In this document: in pieces, positions 19,441 through 32,600 of the stretch
How positions within the stretch are numbered: position 1 is the stretch's first letter
Layout of the letters: each line of letters begins with the position of its first letter
DNA from: Lumbricus rubellus
Taxonomy: Eukaryota > Annelida > Clitellata > Crassiclitellata > Lumbricidae
Length of the DNA: 64,000 bases
NCBI GenBank assembly: GCA_945859605.1
Contig: OX243814.1
Span: 43,554,005 to 43,618,004, forward strand
Direction of reading: 5' to 3'
Made by a program: the position numbers and the translations under genes
Notes under the pieces: model-generated
What the model was told of the DNA's origin: nothing
The model's database searches: none
The model's input: the letters and a program-made list of their open reading frames with translations, nothing else

Positions 19441-20521
19441 GAACTCATTGAATTTGATATTTGGGCTTAAAATCAACAATTATTGACAAAAGGTCAATTC
19501 AGTGTGATAATTGTGGAAAACTAACTGGGGGTTGAACCATGATCCACTTGGAATTGAGGGTGAAAAAACAGACCTTACTATGGGGCTCTAAGAAAGACTG
19601 GGGGCTGAAAAGCCCAGTAATTCTCACTCTGGGCCAACCTATGCCTTTTTCTGGGGGTTGAACGCACTGGGAGCGCTTCTGAAAGGCTCTTGCTGCAAGA
19701 AGCGCTTTATAAATGGTCAGATAAGATACGATATGCAGCCTCTTCTTTCTCCTGTAAGGTCTGCTACAGTTACCTTACCGTCCCAGAGTGGAACTAAGAG
19801 GACATCTTCTTTCTTGACTTTGTGGATGAAGGAATCTCTGAGATTGACGCTATAATGGTTCGCCTGTCAACCCTGGCACGCCAAAGTGAGCTTTAAGAAA
19901 TAGACTTTTGGCCATACCGTATTGGACTGCAAGGACTGCAAATATGGATGTGACTAGAAAGCCTGTTAGAAATAATGCTGCAGTCCAGCGTTGAAACCAA
20001 CTCAATTTATAGAACATCATGAGGCACGTGCCCCTAATGCTCCTTTCGAGCATTCTAAGGGTAGGACTGTTTAAATATAGGCCTACTTATCAATGTTCTG
20101 AGAGGGACAACCACCAAAATTATGAAAATTGCTCTTGAAAACATTCACTTTCCAGCCACATTAAGGTTGTCAGCAGCCCGATATTCAATGTAAAAATGAA
20201 CTAAAAACCCTTATATTTTGAACCCCATTTTGGGGGAGACCCCATGGTCAGGTTTTATCGGATTTTGGATACTCTATTCAGCAGCAAATTCTGAGAAGTA
20301 AACCGTTTAGAAAGCTTGTGTTACAATTTTTCCCAGGTCAAACTGCAAATTGCCGGGACTATTAATATATAGCCCCAAACCCCAAACTTTGATGCTCGTG
20401 AGTGACCCCTTAAAATTACATTTTTGGAAAAATAATTTCACACAGATTCTTTTTAGATCAAAATGAACAAATGTATCAGCATGCCTCAAAAATCCAAAAG
20501 GAAAAAAATTTTACATGCGAA

Positions 20522-20541
20522 TTTGGACCAGTCTAATATAT
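20522..20541. repeat. 20-bp inverted repeat, right arm
   Basis: Partner of 17973-17992. Confidence 0.8.
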
Positions 20542-20608
20542 ATATATATGTGCCCCCACCCCAAATCTGAAATTTTTGAATTTCAACACTGCGATGGTAG
20601 CATTTTAG

Positions 20609-20791
20609 CATAGGCGTACGGAAGATTTCAGCGGGGGGGGGGCAAAGATTGAACTTCTGCCCAAAAAATATATCCGGCAAAAAGTTGACAACCTTTTTTA
20701 GTCGTCCGGAGCTGTGTTTGTCCAAAAAACCATACTTGCCCGAAAGTTGGGGGTATTTGACCTCCCCGAAGCCCCGCCTCGTACGCCTATG
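20609..20791. mobile_element. 183-bp MITE nested in the 3.1-kb element
   Basis: The termini CATAGGCGTACG... and ...CGTACGCCTATG are inverted repeats of 12 bp. Flanking octamers CATTTTAG (20601-20608) and CATTTTGG (20792-20799) differ at one base, consistent with an 8-bp target duplication. There is a G-run near the left end and no coding capacity. Probably a hAT-type non-autonomous element. Confidence 0.65.
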
Positions 20792-20966
20792 CATTTTGGC
20801 TGTCATTTTAACGAAATTGCTCAATATGGATAAACAATGGATAGCCTAACACTGTTGAAATTTATAATATTTCTGAAATTTTGAAGGGAATATAAGCATA
20901 TCCGTTCCCCACCACAAACGTCGGAAGGGACCGCACCCCACTGTTCCCCCTAAGTCTACGCTCATG

Positions 20967-21378
20967 CTTGCCTAACAGCCAACCAAAGCGTAGCTTAGCC
21001 TACATCATAGTAAGTAGGCTATTTGGATTAGTTTTTTATGCCGAAGACACCCTCGTTCTCTAGTTGAAAACTATAACCCTACAAAATCATAGTTGACTTA
21101 TGTAAACAGCATAAACTACGTTGTCAGACGACGTAATGCTAAGCCAAGTTTTGTTTTAACTTTTCTTTATTCTGCTATATATATTTGCACCAATTGCCTA
21201 TGAAAGTCATCAAATCTATGGATGACTCATTATTTATATTCTCTATACAGATTTCTACAGCACAAGATAAGGTAGACAGCTTGAATTTCCTTTGCCTGTC
21301 GTCCCCGTGTCTGTATTCGCACCATCATTAAGGTATAATTACAATTCAGCCTAGCATTGAAAACGTTGTTAATGGACT
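20967..21378. other. 3' flank of UNC93A-like copy 3 (resumed)
   Basis: Continuation of the copy 3 3' flank after the insertion, parallel to 11513-12362. No gene is seen. Confidence 0.5.
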
Positions 21379-23490
21379 TCAATGTCTGCGGGGCTTTGCG
21401 AGGTTTCTTCTGAAGACGAAGATAACGACGAACAGAAGAGTGAGACCCAGAATGAGCATCGACGTAAGGATTTGAAGTTTGACTCGCGTGCAGAGGAAGC
21501 TGCTGTAGAAATATGCAATCATAAATCCACCGGACTGGAAGACCTGGAAGCAGGAGAAGGCGACATCCGTGTCATCGGAAAAAAGAACTCCATAGATAGC
21601 TGGAAAACAAAGAGTTCAATTTACTCACAGTATTTGTTTCTATCTAACTTTATTTTAGGAAATAATTCAATGTTTACCGGCATTGTTTTTGTTCAAAAAC
21701 TTGCAACGCTATCAGTCGTTTAACCCAGAGATTCTTGACTCTTTTTGGCACACAATAGATCTAAACTTGCAGAAAAGTTGCCGACACACCTTGCCATATT
21801 CTCATGTGAACCGTGATGAAATTTAAAAATGTTAAATCTTTATTTCGTGACAGACCTACTTTATAAGAGACTCTGAAATCACTCAGAACTAAATAATTTT
21901 TAATAACAATGTTACTACAAACTAGAAAATAAACTAAAAAGTCATCTAGGCTATATTATAAATTAGGCTAATTTCTAATAATTCGAAAAATGGTGGTCTG
22001 TAATATAGGCCTATTATTGAACGGCTCTTTGAGATGAGATTCTAGGCCTAATTTCATCTGCTGCTGTACTCTTACGTTTGACCTGGACCGACCAAACGGA
22101 GTCAGCCAATGCGCTGAAGACAGGAACGATGAAGAAGAGTGACACTTGATTACCAGAAGGAGTCCACAGCCACAGAGTCAACTGGAAGCTCAGGTCCATC
22201 AGTAAACCTGACAACACAGTACTAAATCAAGTAAAAATATTATTCTCTGGCTATTCCACTAAACCGAGAACGTTTGCACTCCATTAAAAAAAATTAAGGT
22301 TATAGGTCCTACAGGAACTGTCAAAGGTCTTATGGAATCACTATAATTATAGGGCCCTAACGTAGCGGTACAATCTCATGAGCCAACACACATGTACTTA
22401 GGTAGGCCAGTTGGCATGGGAGCCCGCATAAATTCTTTCAGGAGGGGGCAAAATACAATGGTCAAGGTCAATTTCTTTAGGATGAGCTTGAAAATGCAAA
22501 GCAGAAAATTAAGCTGGATCAAGACCTATGACGTCTGGTAATCTCCTACCGAAGATTAGCACCGGTATGATGCCGGTGTACTTGGTGATCTTGCCGCTGA
22601 ATAATGATCCGAGTGATTTGCAGATTGAGGCCGGAATCAGACACCAGCCAACCATCCAAATGGCCAAAAAACACGACACGAATGACTATCATAGCACAAA
22701 AGACAATATGACCAAAGTTGAATCCATCACTTTTCATCGTCAGAAACAAAGCAAAAGGCAGCAGTTGTGATCGTGCATTTATATAGCGCCACTTCAAAAG
22801 AAACTCCTCAGAGGCGCTTCCGACCTGACACCAAACCACAATCAAAGATAATGGTTTCAAAACGCTTGCGGAATGGGGCTTCAAGGGGGCACATAAAGAC
22901 TAGGAAGTTCATTACCGAGAGTATTAGGTAACTTATTCCAGAAAGAAGGACCAACTATAGCAAAGCTTTTATGCAATACTGTGGAAGTTCGAGCCATAGG
23001 GACAATTGCTCAGGAGGCGGTAGTGGTTTTAATACCAGCCGCAATAGTAAAAGTAGTGGTATATAGCAGCACAAGTATGCCTAATACTAGCAGCAGCAGT
23101 AGTAGGACATCATCAGTGGTATTAGCGGCAGCAGTACTGTTTTAGAAGTAGCATTGATCATAATCAAAGTTCCCATCCTTTTCGTTGTGATTTCATCATC
23201 AGCATAGTTTTCTTGCAGCCCAGTCAACAGAGCAATGAGCAATGAAAGAGCAAAGAGAGCATCATTAATATAATCAGCAACAGAATCGTCATCATCATTT
23301 TCATCACATAATCATCATCATCCATAATTGTTATGACTTTCATTTCTTCATCTCACATCTAGCATCGCAAATTCCACCGTTTACTGTTATTCCAGTGCAC
23401 ATTTTTATGGGTTAATTATTAGGTAGCCTCATGCTTGTTTTTTTATCAATGGCATCAATGATCTCTCAAGATTTATGAAACAAATTAGGG

Positions 23491-23522
<32 letters not shown>

Positions 23523-26065
23523 ATTATTAGATCTATATTATTATTATTATTTATTTATTATTTTGGTTATTATTATTAATGTTAGTAGGCCTATGCCTAC
23601 GTCTACGCAAAGGGGTAAAACGAAATTCATTATGTCAGTGGTCTAGCAACTGCATCGGAGCATATGCATGTACTCACTCTCGTGTACTCGGCCTCATGAA
23701 AGGTATTTTGAATTCCAGTGTACATGGTGATAGGAATCAGCAGCAATTGTTTCACATGACGCATTTGTCTGGCGGTTGCCAACAGTGACGATGTCACCAT
23801 CTTGCGGATTTTGGTGGAATCTGACTTTGTGTTTCGAACCCATGACCTCGGAAGAGGATCAACAAAGACACAGCAGATGAGGACAGCGACCATACCAATG
23901 GCTACATAGACTCCGACCAAAGTCCAGATCTACAGTGAAAAATGTTCACCTAAGAGCAACTGATAATAACTTAGTAACTAATAATAACAGTGTAATAACT
24001 TATATTTAATATTTATATATAATTTTATATATACATGTATATATATATATATAGGGCACTGATACTTTGTGGATCGAATGGTCTACATGTAGTCGATGAT
24101 CATTAAAATTAGAATTTAATGTCAGTACAAAATTCCAGGGTTAATACGGTATTAAATAGGCCTGTATATGGAAGATTAAGTGGAGACCGAGTTCTTGGCT
24201 TTTTTAAATAAAGTCCTCATCTGCCATTTAGATAAACATGATGTGGGACACATCATAATATATAACGTAGCAAAATCCTTAGAAATATATTAAAAAGAAA
24301 TATGTATGGGGGTGTCAGCACCGCACCACGTCGCAGTTGGTACCCGGCCACAATTGATGGCTCAATTAGGTAAAAGAGAAAGACATGTGTTAATACAAAT
24401 TTGAAGTAACGCCTCAGCATTAAGGTAAAATGGAGGTAAAGTAACAAGCTTTAGTACGGAGACACAACCAGGTTCCGTTAGTGAATAAATTTGGCTGAAC
24501 TCCGTTCCTAAATACAATTAACACTAATTATAGTCGCTCACACCGTATCTAAAAGTGTTTATGCGGACCTAGTTTCATGGGTTAATAGATTTTGAAAGGT
24601 CTAGTGCAAAAGGCGCTGTATTAATTGTATAGATGTAACGACGCTCAGCACATACCACAGCTGAAGGTGGTCTTGTGAAGATAGTGTTGTTGGATGAGGA
24701 ACCTGGACAGTCGTTCAGTCCACACCATTCGAGCAACTGTTCATCATTCAGATCAGTCGTCTGATTGGTGTAATCATCGAAGGATGAAGAGGAGGATGAT
24801 CTACCCAAAATAGTGGACGAAATGATCGATCCAAAGACACTACCTGTTGGAATAAATTTAAAAGTAAAGGCTACTAACAATCGACAACTACTATGCATAT
24901 AGGCCTAACTGTAATTGTAGATAGGACTAACCTAGTGTAGCCTACTGGATTATCCAATTACGAGTAGTAGGCTACAAAACTAATTTCTAACGAAGTGGAT
25001 AAAATTGTCTCTGTTCATGTTATTGCATTTTTGAAAGACATAGACATCTAATTAAACCTCAGTGGCAAAATTTGCCAATTAATAATAATGATAATAGATC
25101 CAGAAATATACATGCTTGATGTGGTTCATCAAGCTTTGTCGAAAGGTACCTTTTGCAACTTTCTCTTATCTTCAGAGGAAAACAATTATAATTTAGATGT
25201 TTATATTCTTAGGCGTTGGTATCAAAAATGAGAACAGGCGTCTATTTTTAAATAGCTCCAACTTTAAAATAATTTTTTTTACATGCTTACAGCAGACGTA
25301 AATTGCTTGGAAGATCCCGAAAAACAGACTCGTGACGGGGGCCGTATCTTGGCTGGTCTTGACGGCGTAGTGTCTTGCCAGGATAGTTAGGTAGGACGAC
25401 AGGGCCGTCCACAGCGCGGCCGCACAGAGGCCGAGAAAAACACTGGCCGGCAGCATTGTGGCCCAGACTCCAAAACCATTTGCCACCATCCACAACAAGT
25501 ACCCGGTCAGCGACACACACAAGCACCACTTATGGCCGAGCTGGTGAATAACGATCCTGGGCAGGGCGAGACAGGACAGAGCCATGGTGATGCTGCAAAC
25601 TGCCATGTTGATGACACCCATGCCCTTCTGAACGTGCAGACTGCTCTGAAGGGCCGACAAACCTCCGAAGGCTGTGAAGTTCAGGAGAAACACTAAAGAA
25701 ACGACGAGAACGTTCTTCATGATTTGTCGTTTTGTCATATCAATCGGACGTCTGCGACAAATGCAATCAGATGTCGGTTCTGTCTCAGAGACAAACTGAA
25801 GAGATGGAATGGTTCCGGTTGGCGCTTCATCGTTCCGGATCATTGGGTCCATCTTTGTTGCTGTGTCCGCATCCCAAATGTCTGGGTTATTCTCGTTATG
25901 TTTCAACTGTTCATTTTCTGAGAAGAATGCCGTTTGTTCCGCCCGTAGGTCTATATCTTCTGAGGTTGATATCTTCTGCAGCATTTTTGTATCCTCTGAG
26001 TTAATCCGAGTAACCGATGTTTCTGTTTGCATCTTATTGGCGTCTTCTAATGCCTTAAGAGACAT
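21379..26065 (-). CDS. UNC93A-like: UNC93A-like membrane protein, copy 3 (intact, 6 exons)
   Basis: Exons: 25291-26065, 24656-24843, 23678-23929, 22550-22685, 22076-22207, 21379-21599; total 1704 nt (567 aa), all frames open. The start is set at MSLKALEDANK (26065) to match the other copies; an upstream in-frame ATG at 26092 would add nine residues. The protein has the same layout as copy 2: cytosolic tail, CICRRRPIDMTKRQ, the AFGGLSALQSSLH signature, an NQTT/CGLNDC loop, AEYTR/SFVSC at the exon 3-4 join, and the FRRNLAKPRRH end. Exon 4 carries a Trp in place of the usual Ser (AIWMVGW). A SINE-tail piece and a (GTT)n run lie in intron 3. Confidence 0.88.
22773..22835. repeat. SINE 3'-tail fragment
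   Basis: TTTATATAGCGCC...CAGAGGCGCTTCC matches the conserved tail seen in the SINEs at 35944-36150 and 50262-50472. The copy is 5'-truncated, in intron 3 of copy 3. Confidence 0.5.
23497..23525. repeat. (GTT)n microsatellite
   Basis: Short GTT run in intron 3 of copy 3. Confidence 0.85.
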
Positions 26066-27391
26066 TGTCCCAAACAATTCTGCGCTTGTCACGATGATAT
26101 TTTAATTCTGCAGAGGTGGGCCATTAACTTTTCTGCAACTGAACCGTTTGTATTTCACATATATCCTACTATTTATGTTGGTCAGATATCTAGCTGTGTC
26201 TGTATCTGACCGAGTCTCATAGTTGACTACAAGTCCAATTTCAGAGTAATTATAATGAGCAATCATGCAACAGGCCTATTCTTTAAACGTGATAATTATC
26301 AGGTTCTCATGATGCAATATTGTTTCAAGTTGCTTAAGATAGGCCCCTATAGTGATCTCAGAAGAATTATAAAGGATATATCGTTTGATGCACTGGTTCA
26401 TAGGACATCATTTCAGCACCAACTTTTTTAGCTATGTACGCATGGAACACGTAGGGCCTACTAGATATTTTGCATGGCGCCTGTTAAGGACCTGAAAGGG
26501 AAGATGGAACTATCATGACAGAATCTAATTATTCTTCCAAAGACTACGTGGCCTTTCCACTATTTACAGAGTAGCTGTCCCTGAATCAAAATTATCGCTG
26601 CCAATATACTTTACTAGCGCTCTGACTTTTATCAGCTAACAGATTAGGCTGAGTTTCAAGCTTCAAATTCGAGCTCTTCTTATTAGAGTAACGACCATCC
26701 GCTACTTTTCTACGACGCTGTTCACTTTAAAGCTGGCGGCAACCCGAACGCAATGATAAATCCCGATCTGTGTCTTTAGTTTCAAATATCGTGTCCTAAA
26801 ATGTACCAAAAATTACAAATAGCCATGTACACGTTAAAGAATGTTTCAAGGACGCTTAAATTCCTCCGTATTATCAGCGATAGCTTATACGCAATGGCCT
26901 GTAATTGTGCATGAATTTGTAGTGCAGTATATTGAACAATTATTAACTATATTTGACCACATGCGGAGTGATAGCACACCTACTTGCATGTGCCCAAAGA
27001 TAAAGTTCAAGTTACAGACATCGCTCAGTTGCTGATTAGCAGAATGACTAGACTATTATAATAGGCCTAGCTATCGTTTGTTTATAGCACTGACTTAAAA
27101 TACAAGTCGCCAGACATTACTCAGCACTCATTTACCACAAGATATGTGACAATTGTCTATTACTGATTAATGATTAGGTCTATTATAATAGGTCTAAAAT
27201 AATGTTTGGAACAAACTTCCTATCAATATCCAATTATCCATATTCCATAACGTTTCCCATCTCGTCCTTTTTAATCAACTATTAGGCCTGCGAGTCCACC
27301 ATCTCGTTTTGATTATGACAACAATAGGTTATACGGGCTTGACCTTTTTCTCGCCATAAAAAACCTTGATACTTTTAGGGAAATATTATTT

Positions 27392-27460
27392 TAATTCCTT
27401 AACCACGGGACAATATAGGCCTATACCCGTATGCCATATTGTCCTGTGGTTAAGAAATTA
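27392..27460. repeat. 25-bp stem hairpin with 19-nt loop
   Basis: 27392-27416 and 27436-27460 are reverse complements at 23 of 25 positions, with a 19-nt loop. The size is compatible with a small MITE relic or a structured transcript; there is no other evidence of function. Confidence 0.7.
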
Positions 27461-27659
27461 TATGAGGGCCTAACTCAATTGGGTTTGCTTTAAAAGGGGT
27501 GAAAATCAGAAGGACGAAGCTTAAAATGGCGCAACCAAGAGGTCGAAAGTGAATAAAAACGAATTTTCAGTAAGGCCTAAGGCAGAACAGAAGAGAATTC
27601 TAATACTTTCATCTTAATGTCTGCCAATGGCCGAAGTAGCACACAAGAACACGTGCAAG

Positions 27660-27897
27660 ATTTGTATGTAAGCGTATACGCACTTGTTATAGCACAGCTG
27701 CAAGATTTCAACTCTGAGGCGCTTTCGAATAACAGCGCGGAAACTGAATCGGAGTTTCACGTCGAAGTGCATGAGCAATTGCGAGTGAAGGATTTGCTCA
27801 GGGTCTCTATATATACGCAGCGGCTTGAGGTGGGTTCGATCCAGCACCTTCTGGCACCCTTCCAGAGCACCGACATGCCCATACACTACCGCGCCCT
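27660..27897 (-). repeat. tRNA-derived SINE
   Basis: Minus orientation. The head GGGCGCGGTAGTGTATGG and a B-box-like GGATCGAACCC are followed by a central block (TTGCTCATGCACTTCGACGTG) and a tail with GAGGCGCT / CTTGTTATAGC. The order of parts matches the copies at 35944-36150 and 50262-50472. Confidence 0.65.
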
Positions 27898-28774
27898 TTG
27901 GTATGATTTAATGTGTCAATATTGCATGTGACACAAATATTGCACCCGAATTGCAAAATAATTATTAGCTTAGAGGTCATGATTTCTTTTCCAATTTTTT
28001 ATTTGTCTTATTTAGACAGTCTTTAAATTGTAAAGTAAACTGTTAGAATTGTCCGGTTGGAGACTTTTAGAGCTATAGACCGTTAATTATAGTTAGACAG
28101 CATCGGCAGGCCGGATCAGTAATTTGTAACTGCATTGGCCTACATCAGCGGACCGCAGAAGTTGAAGCAGCTTTATGTACCCTGTACAGTGTCTACATTA
28201 CGACCTTTAGCAACCTATTCCATATAAATCGACAACTTCTCTCTCTTTTCTATATATAATTTATTCTGTCATTCCAAAGAATTGACGTTTTCCAGGTTCA
28301 AGTTGACAATCTGTCCATCTCGTCAAAAACCGAGAAAATGCTTGACCTTTTCCTTAAGTTTTCGGGACACCGGGACGCACCACAAAACCGGGACATGTCC
28401 CGGAAAACCAGGACGTATGGTCAGTGGTCACCCTAATTTATACGCCAAGTGACTTAAAAAGTCATAGTTCACTAATACGAACAGAATAAGAAGCCTAATA
28501 GTAAACGTAGTCAGAAGACATCAACATGGTAAGCCAAGTTTTTTAATGTCCTAATTTAGGCTAATTGCACCAATTGCCTATGAAAATCTCGATCTTACGA
28601 TCTAGCTATGAGTTCCTCAATATTTTGTAGTTTGCATAAACAATATTATTTATCTACACAAGCTATAAAATTGAGAGTTTAAAATTGTCATTGCTTCTCG
28701 TCTCCGTGTCTGTATCCGATCAATCATTAAAGGCACACAACTCAGCCTAAGTATTGAAATGTTGCTAATGGACT

Positions 28775-29381
28775 TCAGTGTCTTCGTGGCTTTGCGAGGT
28801 TTCTTCTGAAGACGAAGATAACGACGAACAGAAGGGTAATACCCAAAATGAGCATCGACGTCAGGATCTGAAGTTTAACGCGAGTACAGAGGAAGCTGCT
28901 GTAGAAATATGCAATCATGTATCCGGCTGATTGGAAAAACACGAAGCAGGAGAAGGCGACTTCGGTGTCAGCGGAAAACAGAACTCCACAAATAGCTGAA
29001 ACACAAGGTTCACCACCTTTTTAGTGAAATTTGTTTCAGTAAAAAAATTAAACATTCATTTTTTTATTATTTCATTTCAGTAACAAACTATGCGCACAGT
29101 CTGTTAACCTGCAGACATAATAATTGTTATTTAAAATGATTTAATAGCATGGACCGCGGCGTAAAAAGAGTAGAACGATTGATTTAATTGAGTTGGGTTC
29201 ATGAAAGATGTATAATGTAATTATTATTATTTTTTTTTTGCCCCGAGGTATACAGGATCCCACAGGGACTTATCTATCGCCTAATATAAAATCACAGTCT
29301 GGAACGGCCCTATTCATATTCCGTATCCTGATCGGCGAAAGTGCCCCTAAAAGCAACTGCGTTGTATCGTTAATTATCGTT

Positions 29382-29441
<60 letters not shown>

Positions 29442-29603
29442 TTAACATCTTCAACAAACAACATCAGATACACGAAGCACGATAAACAAGAGAAGCGGTA
29501 GTCATTGTTCTAAATGATGATAAAATGCCATTATTAGATCTCCTCTGGATCTGGCTTAGCTAAAGTGCATCGAATTATTATTAAATTTATTATTATTATT
29601 ATA

Positions 29604-29636
<33 letters not shown>

Positions 29637-32600
29637 AATAATAATAATAAACAGTTCTTTCAAATCGGAATCTGCTCTCATCTGCTACTGTAGGCCTACT
29701 CTTACCTCTGAGCTGGACCGTCCAAACGGAGTCAGCCAATGCGCTGAAGACAGGAACGATGAAGAAGAGCGACACTTGATTACCAGAAGGAGTCCACAGC
29801 CACAGAGTCAACTGGAAGCTCAGGTCCATCAGTAAACCTGGCAACGCGATGATAAACAGAACATGTATACATTGCGCCAATCATGGTTTTAAATTTAACA
29901 TAATCACAGGCTAATCAAGCCCTGCAGCATGCCACGACAGATTCATTGAAGGGCATGCGACATTCCTGCAGCTGATAGGCTACTAATAGCCTACTATAAT
30001 AATTCTGCAGTGTGTCAAGGACCGGTGCTTATTTCACCGGCGGTCAGCGTATGCTCCCATTCTGCCAAGTTCAGACGAACCAAGTCATCGACCTAATATG
30101 TATACGTCTCGTTATAATGCGTTTAAGTATGCACAATAGACTATAAATTATGTACTGTGATATAATAGGCGGGTGGGTGGTTCGATACGATGTTGGGGAG
30201 TTTGACAAAGAAGGAGGACAGGAAGGGGGACAATGGATCTGGATTGGCTAAAAGTCTGGGTGTAGGTCTGTCAAGCAGCGTTGCCACTCTGAAAAAAAAC
30301 CCAAGTTGGTCGGTCAAAAAACCCAAGAAAACCCAAGTTGCCCAAATCTTCCGAAATTTTCAAATTTTTCGTCCGAAAAATTTCTGATGACCTTTTTTTA
30401 AAATTGTTATCATTTTGCCGTCAAAAAAGTTGATGACCTTCTTTAGTCATTTGCCCCAAAACAAAAACTTAAAAATGGCCCAAACTTTCCGGTTCACAAG
30501 CAAAAAACCCAAGCTTTTCTCGAAAAAAACCCATTTCCCAAGTTCGGAGAAAAAAAACAAGATTTTTTGTGGGCGAAAAACCCCAAGAAAAAACCCCAAG
30601 TTCTTCGCGAAAAAAACCATTTTTCAAGTTCGGATCAAAAAACCCAAGATCTTGTGAAAACCCCAAGGAGTGGCAACCCTGCTGTCAAGTATTAAAAGGG
30701 ATTGGTAAGATAACCATCCCATGATAGAAATTTACTATCCGCGTTTATTGAGGCTTGCAACATCTCAGACATTAAAAGTATATGACCAAATTGTGGTCAA
30801 AACGTACTGAATCACGAAGGTGTAAGAATCGGTCACAGAGGTGAGCACTGAGAACCATCGTTAGTTTCAGGGTGATAATTATTGGGGACACCAGCACGGA
30901 TCTCAAAGTGTGAAGAAGCATATTCGTGGATAATCTCAGAAAGGGGGATTAATGTCGTAAAGATTTGCTTTGCCATAATATGAAGCAGTCCAATAAGAAT
31001 CAGTAGTTCAGATTCTAAAATTATGATGACAGTTTCTGCTAGAGTTGGTATATTCCCCACCCTTTTTCCTCCACAGAACTCAACACAGACTTTTATTAAA
31101 CCTGCGTCATGCAAACGATGTTGCAACTTGAAGGACAAAGTGGGAACTGGGTCAAGACATATGACATCTGAATGATCTGATAAAGAAGCAGTCGTCTCTC
31201 TTACCGAAGATTAGCACCGGTATAATGCCGGTGTACTTGGTGACCCTGCCGCTGAGGAAAGAACTGATTGATTTGCAGATTGAGGCCGGAATCAGACACC
31301 AGCCAACCATCGAAATGGCCAGAAAACACGACACGAACGACTATCATAAGAGAAACAAAAACAATTATGAGCAACTTTGGATCCATCACTATCGCCATTA
31401 CAAAAAAAACAACAACAAAAGCAGCATCAACAGTTGAACAGGAACTGATAGCAGTAGCAGTAATGCTGCAGTATTAGCAGCCGTAATCGTAATAGTAGAA
31501 GACTAGTATAGCTGTAGTAGCACAAGCAACGCTTCAGCAGCAGCAGTAGTAGAAGCAGCAGTTACTGTAGCAATTAGCACTGTTAGTAGTAACAGCAGCT
31601 TTATATAAGTAGTGATGCTCATTACCAAAGTTATCTCCTATTCGTAAATCGTCATGACCATCATCGTAATAACCAACATCATTATAACCATCATCATCAT
31701 CATCATCATCATCATCACCACCACCAGCAGCATCCAGATTATGACTACCATTTCCTCATGCTGCATCCTCCATCGCATAATTATCTCATTACCTATGTTA
31801 TTAGTAGTGCATATAAAGGCTGATGGAATAATTACGCTTAAAATTAATAATATTAGACTCGTAATTATTATCATGCTATGTCTACACGTAGCTGTGAATA
31901 TCAATTTCTTATTATGACGGTGACTTATTAACTCCGTCAGAATCCATACTTACTCTTGTGTACTCAGCCTCTAGAAATGTATTTTGCATTCCAAAGTAGA
32001 TGGTAATTGGAATCATCAGCAATTGTTTCACGTGACGCATTTGTCTAGCGGTTGCCATGAGTGACGATGTCACCATCTGGCGAGCGTTTGAGGAATCTGA
32101 CTTTGGGTTTCGAACCCAAGACCTCGGAATAGGATCAACGAAGACGCAACAGATGAGGAGAGCGACGGTTCCTATGGCAACGTAGACTCCAACCAGAGTC
32201 CAGATCTACAGTGAAAGCATCCACACTGATGCAATAATTTGCCGATGTTGTATGATGGCACAGAATGGCAGTCGAAGACCATTAGAATGTAGATTTAATG
32301 TAAAAGTTCCAGGGTTACTAGGGTCAAAGATCTCAGTTTATGATGATTTCAATAAAGACGTCATCACATTTTGAAGACTACGCGGCGTAGCACATCACAC
32401 ATCAGAGCAAAAGGATGAAGAATTCTCAAAAAGAAATATCGAGGTGGTTATCATCACCGCACGATGCAGGTGGTACCAGGCCGAGACTGATGGAACAGGT
32501 AGGCCTAAGTCAAAGAGAAATACATGTAGGCTACATTTAAAAAAGCTTTTTAGAAATAAGGCAAAATGTGGAAAAGGCAAGAAGCTCTAGATTCAACTAT

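Larger units (their letters stand above)
17872..20966. mobile_element. 3.1-kb hAT-like DNA transposon insertion
   Basis: The ends are related inverted repeats: CACAGGCGTAGACTTGG on the left, and the reverse complement of the right end is CATGAGCGTAGACTTAG (13 of 17). The insert is flanked by an 8-bp direct duplication CTTGCCTA (17864-17871 and 20967-20974). The paralogous spacer of UNC93A-like copy 2 has the uninterrupted site at 11505-11512, followed by the same AG/ACAGCCAACCAAA flank. An 8-bp duplication with CA-starting termini points to the hAT superfamily. Inside are transposase-like remnants (minus strand, ~19060-19440), a 20-bp inverted pair and a nested 183-bp MITE. Confidence 0.75.
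26066..28774. other. spacer between UNC93A-like copies 3 and 4
   Basis: It holds the 5' flank of copy 3, a near-perfect hairpin at 27392-27460, a tRNA-derived SINE (27660-27897), a GGGACATGTCCCGG palindromic repeat piece around 28365-28415, and the 3' flank of copy 4. No protein-coding gene could be supported. Confidence 0.5.

Noticed and set aside
21382..21723. 113-codon plus-strand acidic frame
   Set aside because: Antisense to the well-supported exon 6 of copy 3.
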